A stretch of 53,841 nucleotides of DNA. Source: Acidimicrobiales bacterium. Lineage in GTDB: Bacteria; Actinomycetota; Acidimicrobiia; Acidimicrobiales; AC-9. The notes under the pieces were generated by a model. The model worked only from the letters and a program-made list of their open reading frames with translations. It had not been told where the DNA came from and did no database searches. This document shows positions 7,654 through 15,691 of this stretch, one piece after another (within the stretch, counting starts at the first letter, position 1; every line of letters begins with the position of its first letter). The stretch lies in assembly GCA_036270875.1 (NCBI GenBank), contig DATBBR010000034.1:1-53841 (forward strand). The letters are read 5' to 3'. Made by a program: the position numbers and the translations under genes.

Positions 7654-8778
7654 CTAGGGCGATCCCTCTCGGGCCAGCTCCGGCTGGCGCGCCCCCGCGC
7701 CCCGAGCCCTCGCCGCCGCGTCCTCCCAGCGGGCCTCGACGCGTCCGAAACGCCAGAGGGCCAGCGCCGCGATCCAGGTGACGACGAAGACCCCGACGAT
7801 GAAGTAGCCGGCCTGGTTGATGTTGAAGTTGGCAGTGAGGTCCCAGACCCCGCCGGTGAGGCGGAGCTCGGTCCCGAGAATGGAGAGGAGCTCGACGGTC
7901 CCGATGAAGGTGGCCACGGCGACGGACAGGCCGGTGATGGTGAGGTTGTAGTACACCTTGCGAACGGGCCGGGAGAACGCCCACCCGTAGGCGAAGTTCA
8001 TGAACGAGCCGTCGATCGTGTCGAGCAGCGACATGCCAGCGGCGAAGAGGATGGGCAGACAGAGGATGGCGTAGAACGGCAGGCCGCTCGCCACCGCCCC
8101 CCCGGCCATGACGAGCAGGGCGATCTCTGAGGCGGTGTCGAATCCGAGCCCGAAGAGGATGCCCATCGGGTACATCTTCCAGGGCGCGTCCACGCGTCGG
8201 GCCAGCGGCCCGAAGAACCGGTTCATCAGCCCGCGCGAGTCGAGCTGGCGTTCCAGCTCCTTGTCGTCGTAGCGGCCGCGGCGCATCTCGAGGAACACGC
8301 GGATGATCGACACGAGGATGACGACGTTCAGGATGGCGATGAGATAGAGGAATGCCCCCGAGACGCTGGTGCCGACGAGGCCCGTGTAGTGGTGGAGGGA
8401 GGAGGAGTCGTTCTGGACCTGGCTCTCCAGGGCCTTGATCCCGAAGTTCAGCAGCACGGCCAGGACGAACACGACGCTCGAGTGCCCGAGGGAGAAGAAG
8501 AACCCCACACTGAGGGGACGTTTGCCGTCGGCCATGAGCTTGCGGGTCGTATTGTCGATGGCCGAGATGTGATCGGCGTCGAAGGCGTGACGCAACCCGA
8601 GGGTGTAGGCGAGCACACCGGTGCCGAATCCGAAGGCCCTCGCCCCCAGGTGATAGTGACCGGGCAACACGACGAGGGCGAGGATGCCGAAGCCGAGGAC
8701 GTGCAGGAGCAGAATGAACCCGGTCATGGCCCCCACCCGCCGCCACTCTGCCGGACGCAAGCGGTCTCGCACGGGCAT
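7654..8778 (-). CDS. NiCoT-family nickel/cobalt permease (HoxN/NixA type)
   Basis: A 374-residue multispanning membrane protein with the NiCoT signature HAFDADHI (residues 64-71) in the second helix and LGFDTASEI further on, plus about eight hydrophobic helices. It takes up Ni2+ and/or Co2+ by secondary transport for urease, hydrogenase or cobalamin enzymes. No metal-enzyme genes are adjacent, so the metal cannot be decided. Unlike the second NicO-like gene at the right end of the window, no cobalamin riboswitch is visible upstream. It converges on mutY with a 48-bp gap. Confidence 0.9.
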   Translation of the reverse strand: MPVRDRLRPAEWRRVGAMTGFILLLHVLGFGILALVVLPGHYHLGARAFGFGTGVLAYTLGLRHAFDADHISAIDNTTRKLMADGKRPLSVGFFFSLGHSSVVFVLAVLLNFGIKALESQVQNDSSSLHHYTGLVGTSVSGAFLYLIAILNVVILVSIIRVFLEMRRGRYDDKELERQLDSRGLMNRFFGPLARRVDAPWKMYPMGILFGLGFDTASEIALLVMAGGAVASGLPFYAILCLPILFAAGMSLLDTIDGSFMNFAYGWAFSRPVRKVYYNLTITGLSVAVATFIGTVELLSILGTELRLTGGVWDLTANFNINQAGYFIVGVFVVTWIAALALWRFGRVEARWEDAAARARGAGARQPELAREGSP

Positions 8779-8853
8779 CGCCGCGTAGCCTGTCTCAGAT
8801 GCGAACTGGACGCAAGTACGTCCGGCTAGGAAGACCCAGCTCGGAAGAGCCCG

Positions 8854-9615
8854 CTAGGAGAAGATGCTGTGCGGCCGCTCCTGGCGCTCCCCATCGACGG
8901 AGATGTCGACCTTCTCGTTGTAGAAGCACGCCAGCCCGGCGATCCTGACGCTCTCGGCCACGGGAGCCCGGTAGATCCAGGCCAGGTCGGGCACCACCTG
9001 GCTGCCGGCTTCGACCGACCAGTAGCTGGCCGTGCCCTTGTAGGGGCAACGCGTGGTCGTGTCCGACGGGTGCAGCAGGTCCAAGCGAACGTCGACGAGA
9101 GGCAAGTAGTAACGGGTGGGCAGCCCCGTCTCGAACAGCAGCCGGGGCTGGTGGGAGTCGGCGACCTTCACACCGTTCACGATCACCTCGACGTGACGGG
9201 AGCTGGGCAGGATGTCGACCCGGGTGTGTGGGTCGCGTGGGTGGACGTACACCTCCTCGTCCTCCTCGAACCAGGCGTCCATGGCCTCCCAGTCGAAGCG
9301 GACGAGGCCACGGAGCTCCGCCAGCGGCGACTCCGGATAGGTCGACGCCGCGTCGGTGGCCTCCTTGCTGCCGCCCTTGACGCTGAAGTAGCTGGCCTCG
9401 CCCCGGCTGGGCGACTGCTCCCGGCGCTCGGTGGGCGTGAGCAGCTCCATGCGGACATCCTCCTCAGGGATGTAGTAAGCGGGGAAGTACGGCACTTCCC
9501 ACACCAGCTTGGGCCGCACGGTGTCGGCGACCACCTCCCCGCCGAGGTAGGTCCGGACCCGCTTGGGCCCATCCTCGACTCGAACGCGACCTCTTGCCTC
9601 GGCCACCATGGGCAT
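8854..9615 (-). CDS. tandem DUF427 protein
   Basis: Two copies of the DUF427 beta-tent module are visible: residues about 12-95 (KRVRTYLGGEVVADTVRPKL to GEASYFSVKGG) and about 145-225 (RHVEVIVNGVKVADSHQP to GTASYWSVEAG). Both share the x-V-ADS/T, YY-P-DVR-LL and KG-A-Y-SV core. The family is widespread in actinobacteria and fungi and has no firmly assigned reaction. The start is the ATG giving MPMVAEARG; a second ATG two codons later is equally possible. The frame extends further upstream without conserved sequence. It is divergent from the amidase gene. Confidence 0.8.
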   Translation of the reverse strand: MPMVAEARGRVRVEDGPKRVRTYLGGEVVADTVRPKLVWEVPYFPAYYIPEEDVRMELLTPTERREQSPSRGEASYFSVKGGSKEATDAASTYPESPLAELRGLVRFDWEAMDAWFEEDEEVYVHPRDPHTRVDILPSSRHVEVIVNGVKVADSHQPRLLFETGLPTRYYLPLVDVRLDLLHPSDTTTRCPYKGTASYWSVEAGSQVVPDLAWIYRAPVAESVRIAGLACFYNEKVDISVDGERQERPHSIFS

Positions 9616-9728
9616 ACCCCGTCGTCGGCAATACGTGCTGTCCCTTGGACCAACCGCCCTGGCTCCGTCACCATTCCGAGCCCGGCCTGTCGGGGCTCTC
9701 CGGGATGACCGGGGGTGAGGGTTGCTCG

Positions 9729-9734
9729 TAGGCT
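9729..9734 (+). promoter_or_regulatory. -10 element, probable leaderless promoter of the amidase
   Basis: TAGGCT ends 6 nt before the ATG; no Shine-Dalgarno is present between them. Confidence 0.5.
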
Positions 9735-9740
9735 GCCGCC

Positions 9741-11129
9741 ATGTCCGACGCACCGTGGGCGGCTGACGCCTGTTCCCTCATCGACGCCTATCGCTCCGGG
9801 GAGCGATCCCCCAAGGAGGAGCTCGAGGCGACGCTCGATGCCATCGCCGCCAGTGAGCTGAACGCCTTCAGCCATCTCGACGCCGAGGCGGCCCGCGAAC
9901 GGGCGGGCGTGGCCGACGTGTCGGCGCCTCTCGGCGGGCTCGTCGTAGGGGTCAAGGAGCTCGATGCCGTCGCCGGCTGGCCGCTCACGGAGGCGTCACG
10001 GGCCTTCGCAGACCGAATCGCCGATCAGGACGCCACCGTCGTCACGCGACTGCGGGCGGGGGGAGCGGTTCTCGTCGGCCAGACCACGGCCAGCGAGTTC
10101 GGTGGGCTCAACGTGAGTGTGAGCCTCCTTCACGGAGTCACCCGCAACCCGTGGGATCTCACCAGGACGACGGGCGGCTCGTCGGCCGGCTCCTCGGCCG
10201 CCGTCGCCGGCGGGTTACTGCCCCTGGCCACGGGCGGCGACGGCGGCGGCTCGATCCGGATCCCGGCCGGCTTCTGCGGGCTCGTCGGCATGAAGGGAAC
10301 GGCGGGGCGGATTCCGCGCGGACCGAAGACGGTCATCGGGCCGCTGACCGTGGTCCTCGGTTGCATGGCGAGATCCGTGCGCGACGTCGCCCGCTATTTC
10401 GACGTGTGCAACGGTCACGACGGCCGTGATCCGTACAGCCTGCCCCGCGTCGAGGGCTGGGAGCGCGACCTCGACCGGCACGATCTGACCGGCATGCGGG
10501 TGGCGATCGCTCCCACGCTCGGATCGGCGGTCGTGCGTCCGGAGGTCGAGGCGCTGGTCGTCGAGGCGGGCCAGGCGCTGGCTCGGGACGCCGGCCTCCG
10601 GGTGGTCGACGTCCCGGTTGAGCTCCCGAGCTCGGGCGCCGAGTGGGCTTTGGCCAATCTGGCCACCCTGGTGGGCGAGCTGGGCGACCGCTATCCCGAC
10701 TGCCTGCCCGACCTGACCACGGAGATGGCGTTCGGGCTGCAGATGGCGTCCCAGGTGGTCAACCTCGACGTGGTCGCCAAGGCCGAGGTCAACCGCACCG
10801 CAGCCAACGAGGCGATGGCGGACGCGTTCGACCAGGTTGACTTCATCGTGTGCGCCACCAACCCCGACGTGGCCTACCCGGCCGACTGCACGCTCAATAC
10901 CAAGGTCGGGGACCTGACCGTCGGCCCCGACAACAACGGCGCCCTGACAATCCCGGCGAACATCAGCGGCAACCCCGCCATCTCCATCCCGGCCGGGTTG
11001 ATCGAGGGCTTGCCCGTCGGGATGCAGGTGATCGGCCGCCACCACGCCGACGCCCTGCTGCTCGACCTCGCTCGCGTCGTCGAGCGGGAACGACCCTGGC
11101 CGCTGGTGGCGCCGGGATCGCCTCGCTAG
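9741..11129 (+). CDS. amidase, amidase-signature family
   Basis: This 462-residue enzyme has the amidase-signature core: GGLVVGVKEL with the catalytic Lys near residue 76, then TTGGSSAGSSAAVAGG carrying the cis-Ser and nucleophile Ser of the Ser-cisSer-Lys triad, followed by GGDGGGSIRIPAGFCG. It hydrolyses a carboxamide to acid plus ammonia. It resembles GatA in core but has no gatB/gatC neighbours, so it is more likely a catabolic amidase. The gene ends 4 bp before the Gfo/Idh/MocA gene and probably shares its transcript. Confidence 0.85.
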   Translation: MSDAPWAADACSLIDAYRSGERSPKEELEATLDAIAASELNAFSHLDAEAARERAGVADVSAPLGGLVVGVKELDAVAGWPLTEASRAFADRIADQDATVVTRLRAGGAVLVGQTTASEFGGLNVSVSLLHGVTRNPWDLTRTTGGSSAGSSAAVAGGLLPLATGGDGGGSIRIPAGFCGLVGMKGTAGRIPRGPKTVIGPLTVVLGCMARSVRDVARYFDVCNGHDGRDPYSLPRVEGWERDLDRHDLTGMRVAIAPTLGSAVVRPEVEALVVEAGQALARDAGLRVVDVPVELPSSGAEWALANLATLVGELGDRYPDCLPDLTTEMAFGLQMASQVVNLDVVAKAEVNRTAANEAMADAFDQVDFIVCATNPDVAYPADCTLNTKVGDLTVGPDNNGALTIPANISGNPAISIPAGLIEGLPVGMQVIGRHHADALLLDLARVVERERPWPLVAPGSPR

Positions 11130-11133
11130 CGGC

Positions 11134-12126
11134 GTGGAGCCCCTCCGATTCGGTTGTCTCGGCGCCGCCCGCATCGTTCCCAACGCGCTCGTGAGCCCGG
11201 CGAAGGCCACGGCCGACGCCGACATCCGAGCCGTCGCCGCCCGCGATCCCTCGAGAGCGGCGGTGTTCGCCGAGCGCCACGGCATCCCGGTCGTCCACAA
11301 GACCTACGAGGCGCTCCTCGCCGACGACGATGTGGACGCCGTGTACAACCCGCTGCCCAACAGCCTCCACGGGAAGTGGACCCTCTTGGCGCTCGAGGCC
11401 GGAAAGCACGTGTTGTGCGAGAAGCCGTTCACCGCCAACGCTCCCGAGGCCGAGCGGGTGGCTGCGGCCGCCGAGAAGTCGGGTCGGGTCGTCATGGAAG
11501 CGTTCCACTGGCGGTACCACCCCTTGGCGGTCCAGGCGCTCGAGATCGTGCAGAGCGGCGAGCTGGGCGAGGTTCGCCGGGTGGAGGCGGCTCTTTGCTT
11601 TCCCCTCCTTCGACGCGACGACATCCGGTGGCAGCTCGACCTTGCCGGTGGTGCCCTGATGGATGCCGGCTGCTACCCGGTCCACATCGTTCGTACTCTG
11701 TCCGGGCGCGAGCCCACCGTCACCGGTGCCACGGCGCGGCTCCGCTCTCCGGGGGTCGATCGGTTCGTGCAGGCAGAGCTGGCCTTCGGCCCTCGCACGA
11801 CCGGGCGGGTGACGACGTCGATGTGGTCGTCGAGCATCCTCAGATCCAGCGCCGCGGTCATCGGTGAACGGGGCAGGATGCACATCCTCAACCCGATCGG
11901 CCCCCAGGTATTCAACCTGCTGACCGTCAGGAGCGAGAACGGGACTCGGCGCCGGCGCGTCCGCGGCGGCTCGACCTACTCGTACCAGCTCGCCGCCTTC
12001 GTCGCTGCCGTGCGGCGATCCGTCCCTCCGCTCACGCCGCCGGCGGACAGCATCGCCAACATGGGGGTCATCGACGACATCTACCGGGCGGCCGGGTTGG
12101 AGCCCCGGCGGGGAGCGACGGACTAG
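11134..12126 (+). CDS. Gfo/Idh/MocA-family NAD(P)-dependent dehydrogenase
   Basis: The N-terminal Rossmann fold begins RFGCLGAARI; the family motif GKHVLCEKPFTANAPEA lies near residues 89-105, and the catalytic-region sequence is MEAFHWRYHPL. The C-terminal alpha/beta domain includes GGALMDAGCYPVHI, whose DxGxYxxH arrangement is the usual substrate pocket. Members oxidise or reduce sugars, inositols or aromatic dihydrodiols. This one is of the dihydrodiol-dehydrogenase-like type (EAFHWRYHP), but the substrate is unknown. The GTG start lies 4 bp after the amidase stop, indicating co-transcription. Confidence 0.85.
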   Translation: MEPLRFGCLGAARIVPNALVSPAKATADADIRAVAARDPSRAAVFAERHGIPVVHKTYEALLADDDVDAVYNPLPNSLHGKWTLLALEAGKHVLCEKPFTANAPEAERVAAAAEKSGRVVMEAFHWRYHPLAVQALEIVQSGELGEVRRVEAALCFPLLRRDDIRWQLDLAGGALMDAGCYPVHIVRTLSGREPTVTGATARLRSPGVDRFVQAELAFGPRTTGRVTTSMWSSSILRSSAAVIGERGRMHILNPIGPQVFNLLTVRSENGTRRRRVRGGSTYSYQLAAFVAAVRRSVPPLTPPADSIANMGVIDDIYRAAGLEPRRGATD

Positions 12127-12134
12127 CGGAGCTC

Positions 12135-12168
12135 GGGGCCGCTGCCGATCGAGCTGGCCAGCGGCCCC
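12135..12168. terminator. bidirectional terminator-like hairpin between convergent genes
   Basis: GGGGCCGCTG and CAGCGGCCCC form a perfect 10-bp stem around a 14-nt loop, between the end of the dehydrogenase gene and the end of the opposing small membrane protein gene. There is no T-tract. Confidence 0.6.
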
Positions 12169-12175
12169 TCACGCA

Positions 12176-12532
12176 TCACGGCAGTGGCGCCGCCTGACCA
12201 GGCACCGGCTGCGGACCGGGACCGTAGTCATAGGTGATATCGAGTGTCTGCTGCGGCAGGCTCGGCGTCGCCGTCGCCGGGTCCATCGTCGAGGGTGCGG
12301 GGAGGGCCGGATTCACGGGCGCCATGACCGGCGTGGTCACCGTTGGCGACACCGACGTACCGCGGGCAGGCGTGGGCGCGGACGGCACCGACGTGGCTCC
12401 CGCCCAGACGAGCAGCGCTACCAATCCGAGGCTGAACCTGAGGCCCCAGGACGAGTGCCAGACCCCTGCCGGCACTCTGCTCTGGTCGGCCGGCGCTTCC
12501 CCGCCCTGCTCTTCGCCTCGTTCACGCCTCAC
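12176..12532 (-). CDS. hypothetical single-pass membrane-anchored, Pro/Thr-rich protein
   Basis: 118 residues: a short charged, Glu/Arg-rich N-terminus, one hydrophobic helix (about 29-48, LRFSLGLVALLVWAGATSV), then an extracytoplasmic tail rich in Pro, Thr and Ala that ends in a DITYDYGPGPQP segment. I recognise no family. The GTG start is supported by GGGGGAG about 7 nt upstream. It lies downstream of the alpha/beta hydrolase on the same strand, separated by 218 bp that hold two inverted repeats. Confidence 0.55.
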   Translation of the reverse strand: MRRERGEEQGGEAPADQSRVPAGVWHSSWGLRFSLGLVALLVWAGATSVPSAPTPARGTSVSPTVTTPVMAPVNPALPAPSTMDPATATPSLPQQTLDITYDYGPGPQPVPGQAAPLP

Positions 12533-12551
12533 CCGCAGCTCCCCCGCAAGC

Positions 12552-12572
12552 GAACAGCGTTATCGGCTGTTC
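12552..12572. promoter_or_regulatory. 21-bp inverted repeat, possible operator
   Basis: GAACAGC-gttatcg-GCTGTTC has perfect 7-bp arms. It starts 20 bp upstream of the GTG of the small membrane protein gene, in the place expected for an operator or for a 5' UTR hairpin. It has GAAC/GTTC ends but the wrong spacing for a standard SOS box. Confidence 0.4.
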
Positions 12573-12644
12573 TTCCGGTATGTCGGGACCTCACTCACAA
12601 CGAGATCCAGCTTGCCCCCGGCTACCGACAAGCGAAATGGGTAG

Positions 12645-12666
12645 AAGGGTCCATTTTCGGACCCTT
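12645..12666 (-). terminator. hairpin downstream of the alpha/beta hydrolase gene
   Basis: AAGGGTCC-attttc-GGACCCTT is a perfect 8-bp stem with a 6-nt loop. It could end the hydrolase transcript on the minus strand, though no clear T-run follows. Confidence 0.45.
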
Positions 12667-12750
12667 GAGGGACTAGTCCGGTTGTGCCATCACACCGGCT
12701 TCCGGCGCCGCGGCCGCCCTTCGTCCCGCCGCCGCGCTAGGTGCTGCGGG

Positions 12751-13365
12751 TCACGCCCGTCGTGATCGCCGGGGTCGGACCGTGGGCACGAGGGTGCCCA
12801 GCCACTCGCCCACGGCCCCCGCCACTTCGGCGTCTCTTCGCCGAAGGCCGTGGTCGCCGCCGTCGATCCAGACGTGGGTGACGGGACCGGAGATGGCTGC
12901 CGCCGACGCCTCCAGCTCGTCGGGGCTGGCGAAGGCGTCGCGCGTGCCCGAGACGAACAGGCAGGGCACGCCGATGCTCGGGAAGTGCTCGTCGCGGAGG
13001 CGCTCCGGCCGGCCCGGCGGATGGAGCGGGTAGCTCACCAGCACGAGGGCTGCCGCCGGCTGCCCCTCGGCCGCCGCCAACGAGCACATGCGGCCGCCGA
13101 GGGATCGTCCGCCGAGCGCGATCCGCTCCCGGCCGACGCCGGCCCGCTCGGCGAGCCCCGCCGCGGCATCGACGATGGTGGCCACCAGCACCCGAGGAGA
13201 GTCCGGGCTGCGCCGCCCGGCCAGACGGTACGGAAAGTCCACCCGCTCGACCAGCAAGCCCAGCGCCGTGGCGGCGCCGTCGATGGCCACGAGCGCTGGC
13301 TGGTCCCGCCCGGCGCTGGCGCCGGGGGTCAGCACGATGCCGGCGGGACCGCTACCGCTCGGCAT
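12751..13365 (-). CDS. small alpha/beta hydrolase (dienelactone-hydrolase / KANL3-Tex30 type)
   Basis: This 204-residue hydrolase begins GIVLTPGASAGRDQPALVAI, the N-terminus of the KANL3/Tex30-like group. Nucleophile Ser is in ALGGRSLGGRM, acid Asp in FVSGTRDAFAS, and catalytic His in DGGDHGLRRRD, so the triad is complete. The natural substrate of the family is unknown. It lies 36 bp downstream of the DivIVA-like gene on the same strand and may be co-transcribed with it. The last ten residues are Arg-rich. Confidence 0.75.
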   Translation of the reverse strand: MPSGSGPAGIVLTPGASAGRDQPALVAIDGAATALGLLVERVDFPYRLAGRRSPDSPRVLVATIVDAAAGLAERAGVGRERIALGGRSLGGRMCSLAAAEGQPAAALVLVSYPLHPPGRPERLRDEHFPSIGVPCLFVSGTRDAFASPDELEASAAAISGPVTHVWIDGGDHGLRRRDAEVAGAVGEWLGTLVPTVRPRRSRRA

Positions 13366-13401
13366 GGTGGACGAGAGGACGGCCGCCGAGGGGCTGCTGG
13401 C

Positions 13402-14043
13402 TCAGGAGACCTGCACCAGGCCGTCGAGCGACCGCCGGAGCCCGGCGAGCTCCTCGAGTGTCGCCTGTTGCTGGTCTTCGAGACGAGCCAGCTCCCGGCG
13501 CACCTCGGATATCGGACCCTCGGCCCGCTGCCAGACGGCGCGTGCGCGTTCGGCCGCCTCCGCCCTGCCCTCCTCGATGTGGCGTTCGGCCTGGCGCCGC
13601 ACCGCTTGCGTCGAGGGCGTCGCCTTCTCCTGGTGCCGCCTGGCCTCGGCCGCGATCTCGTCGGCCTTGGTCCGGGCTGCCTGTCTCAGCTGAGTTGCGT
13701 CGCGTTCGGCGCCCTCCTTGTCCGCTCGGGCCTCGGCCTGGACGGTGGTCCGGAGCTCGTCGGCCGCCTCCCACGCCCGGCCCAGCACAGTGTCGGCCCG
13801 CTCGGTCAGCACCTGCACCGACCGCGGGGGCTCACCGGAGCGATCCTCGAGCTCGGACAGCCTGCCCTCCAAGGCCGCGGCGCGGCGGTCCGCCTCGGCC
13901 AGCTTCTCCTGGGCGCCGTCCATATGAGCCTGGGCCTCGCCCGCCCAGCGCTCGCACGCCTCCATGATCGCGTCCACCTGACCTCGGTCGTAGCCCCGCA
14001 TCACCACGGCGAAGCGGGACCGTTCGAAGGTGCTTTCGTTCAT
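13402..14043 (-). CDS. DivIVA-like coiled-coil protein
   Basis: 213 residues. The first 40 (FERSRFAVVMRGYDRGQVDAI) match the DivIVA N-terminal membrane-curvature domain pattern F-x-x-x-x-x-GY-x-x-x-x-VD. The rest is almost entirely charged Ala/Glu/Arg/Gln coiled coil, with heptads from about 45 to 205. Actinobacterial DivIVA/Wag31-like proteins organise polar growth or septal wall synthesis at the membrane. This one is shorter and stands away from the dcw cluster, so it is a paralogue rather than Wag31 itself. The ATG giving MNESTF is chosen; upstream codons in frame are not conserved-looking. Confidence 0.72.
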   Translation of the reverse strand: MNESTFERSRFAVVMRGYDRGQVDAIMEACERWAGEAQAHMDGAQEKLAEADRRAAALEGRLSELEDRSGEPPRSVQVLTERADTVLGRAWEAADELRTTVQAEARADKEGAERDATQLRQAARTKADEIAAEARRHQEKATPSTQAVRRQAERHIEEGRAEAAERARAVWQRAEGPISEVRRELARLEDQQQATLEELAGLRRSLDGLVQVS

Positions 14044-14377
14044 CGCTCTCCGTCGTCCTCGTGTGTGTCGCCTAGCGACTCGCGTCCCAGCCGGGCAGCC
14101 CCGAGCGCCTCGCACGAAGATTGCTGCATACCGCGCACCGCCAGCCCACCGCGACTGCTGGCTCTACCGTAGCGGCCCTCGTGCGCCTGACGGTGAGGTT
14201 TGCCGGACCTGTCAGGTGGGAAAAACAACTGGCCCGATGCAGAGTTTGCGTGTGGGCCCCAGTAGGCCACGCGTACGTCGGTTGGGGGGTGGTCGGGTAG
14301 TCACGGGCCCGGCCGCCCTGCACCCAGCTCGCTTGGGATGTGACGCGAGCGGAAGGTGCTTCGAGCACCGGGCCGGT
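14044..14377. other. 334-bp gap between two minus-strand genes
   Basis: Apart from the hairpin just after the hydroxyacid oxidase gene, I see no conserved frame, RNA gene or repeat. The promoter of the DivIVA-like gene must lie here, but no convincing -10/-35 pair is visible. Confidence 0.5.
14355..14369 (-). terminator. short hairpin after the hydroxyacid oxidase gene
   Basis: GGTGCT-tcg-AGCACC, a 6-bp stem with a 3-nt loop, lies 8 bp beyond the stop codon on the minus strand. There is no T-tract. Confidence 0.4.
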
Positions 14378-15604
14378 TCAGTCGGGGGTCGCCGATGGGG
14401 AGACGGTGACCAGATCACGTCCGAGGGCGGCGATCGACTCGGCTCCAACCAGTGCCATCGTTCGCCGTACGTCGGTGTCGAGGAGCGAGAGCACGTGGGC
14501 GACACCACGCTCGCCGCCGGCGGCCAGACCGTACAGATAGGCCCGGCCGGCCATGCAGGCGCGGGCACCGAGGCACACGGCCTTGACGATGTCGCTGCCG
14601 CGGCGAACGCCGCCATCGCACATGACCTCGAGTCGGTCGCCCACCGCCTCGGCGACGGGCGCGACCAGGTCGAGCGGGGCGGGCGCGTCGTCGAGCTGGC
14701 GGCCGCCATGGTTCGAGAGGGCGATGGCCTCGACGCCCGAGCTGGCGGCGATGCGGGCGTCCTCCACGGTCTGGATGCCCTTGATGACGATCGGGCCGCT
14801 CCAGGCCGTCCGCATCCATTCGACGTCGTCCCAGCACAGCCCGGGGTCGAACTGGGAGTTGATGTAATCGGCGAGGGATGCTGCCGTCGCCCCGTCGCCG
14901 ACCTCGCGTCCGGCGACGTTGGCAAAGCGGATGGGCTCGCCGCGCAGCAGTCCCCAGGTCCAGGCGGGGTGGATGGCGCCGTCGACGATGGTGTCGAGCC
15001 CGGCCTTCGGCGGGAGCGTGAAGCCGCGCCTGACGTCGCGCTCGCGTCGCCCCAGCACCGCGGTGTCGACGGTGAGCACGATGGCCTCGTAGCGCGCCTC
15101 GGCGGCCCGGTCGAGCATCTCCTTGACCAGACCGCGATCGCGCCAGGCGTAGACCTGGAACCACTTGGGGCCGCGACGGGCCGCTGCGACCTCCTCGATC
15201 GACCGGGTGCTGAGCGTGGACAGGGTGTATGGGACTCCGGCCTCGGCGGCGGCGCGGGCCACCGCGAGCTCACCGGCCGGGTCGGCGATACGGCTGAACC
15301 CGGTCGGTGCCAGGACGAGCGGGATCGGTATGGGCCGGCCGAGCAGGATGGTAGATGGGTCGACCGCGGCGACGTTGCGAAGCACGCGGGGCCGGAAGGT
15401 GGTTCGGGTGAAGGCGCGGCGGTTGGCTCCGAGGGTGCGCTCGTCCTCTGCGCCGCCGTCGATGTAGTCGAACACCCCTCGTGGGAGTCGCCGACGGGCG
15501 ATACGGCGGAGATCGTCGACGCACGCCGCCCGGGCGAGCCGCCGCTGAACGCGGTCGCGGTCCACGGGGCGGAACCTGAGCACCGACCGGAGACTCTCGA
15601 GCAT
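14378..15604 (-). CDS. FMN-dependent alpha-hydroxy-acid oxidase/dehydrogenase (LldD-like)
   Basis: 408 residues with a full TIM-barrel FMN domain. The N-terminal GVFDYIDGGAEDERTL, the phosphate/flavin segment LAPTGFSRI, LTVDTAVLGRRERDVRRGF, and the catalytic His in ALSNHGGRQLDD with the downstream GGVRRGSDIVKAV are all present. The family oxidises L-lactate, glycolate or mandelate with quinone or O2 as acceptor. MftD of mycofactocin synthesis is a close relative, but none of the other mft genes are nearby, so a lactate-type role is more likely. The ATG giving MLESLRSVL follows TAAGCT by 10 nt. Confidence 0.88.
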   Translation of the reverse strand: MLESLRSVLRFRPVDRDRVQRRLARAACVDDLRRIARRRLPRGVFDYIDGGAEDERTLGANRRAFTRTTFRPRVLRNVAAVDPSTILLGRPIPIPLVLAPTGFSRIADPAGELAVARAAAEAGVPYTLSTLSTRSIEEVAAARRGPKWFQVYAWRDRGLVKEMLDRAAEARYEAIVLTVDTAVLGRRERDVRRGFTLPPKAGLDTIVDGAIHPAWTWGLLRGEPIRFANVAGREVGDGATAASLADYINSQFDPGLCWDDVEWMRTAWSGPIVIKGIQTVEDARIAASSGVEAIALSNHGGRQLDDAPAPLDLVAPVAEAVGDRLEVMCDGGVRRGSDIVKAVCLGARACMAGRAYLYGLAAGGERGVAHVLSLLDTDVRRTMALVGAESIAALGRDLVTVSPSATPD

Positions 15605-15614
15605 GTCGGCGCCG

Positions 15615-15620
15615 AGCTTA
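15615..15620 (-). promoter_or_regulatory. -10 element of the hydroxyacid oxidase gene
   Basis: TAAGCT on the minus strand ends 10 nt before the ATG, giving a leaderless or nearly leaderless transcript. Confidence 0.4.
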
Positions 15621-15691
15621 GGGACTCCCCGCACCGATCCGCACCGACCTCCGGTTGTACCCAGCATCGTCAGCTCGGCGAAGATGGTGGC

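Noticed and set aside
14030-15691. Very long open frame upstream of the 15.7-kb hydrolase
   Set aside because: It runs antisense through the well-supported hydroxyacid oxidase gene; the high GC content keeps shadow frames open. The hydrolase begins at the ATG at 15692.
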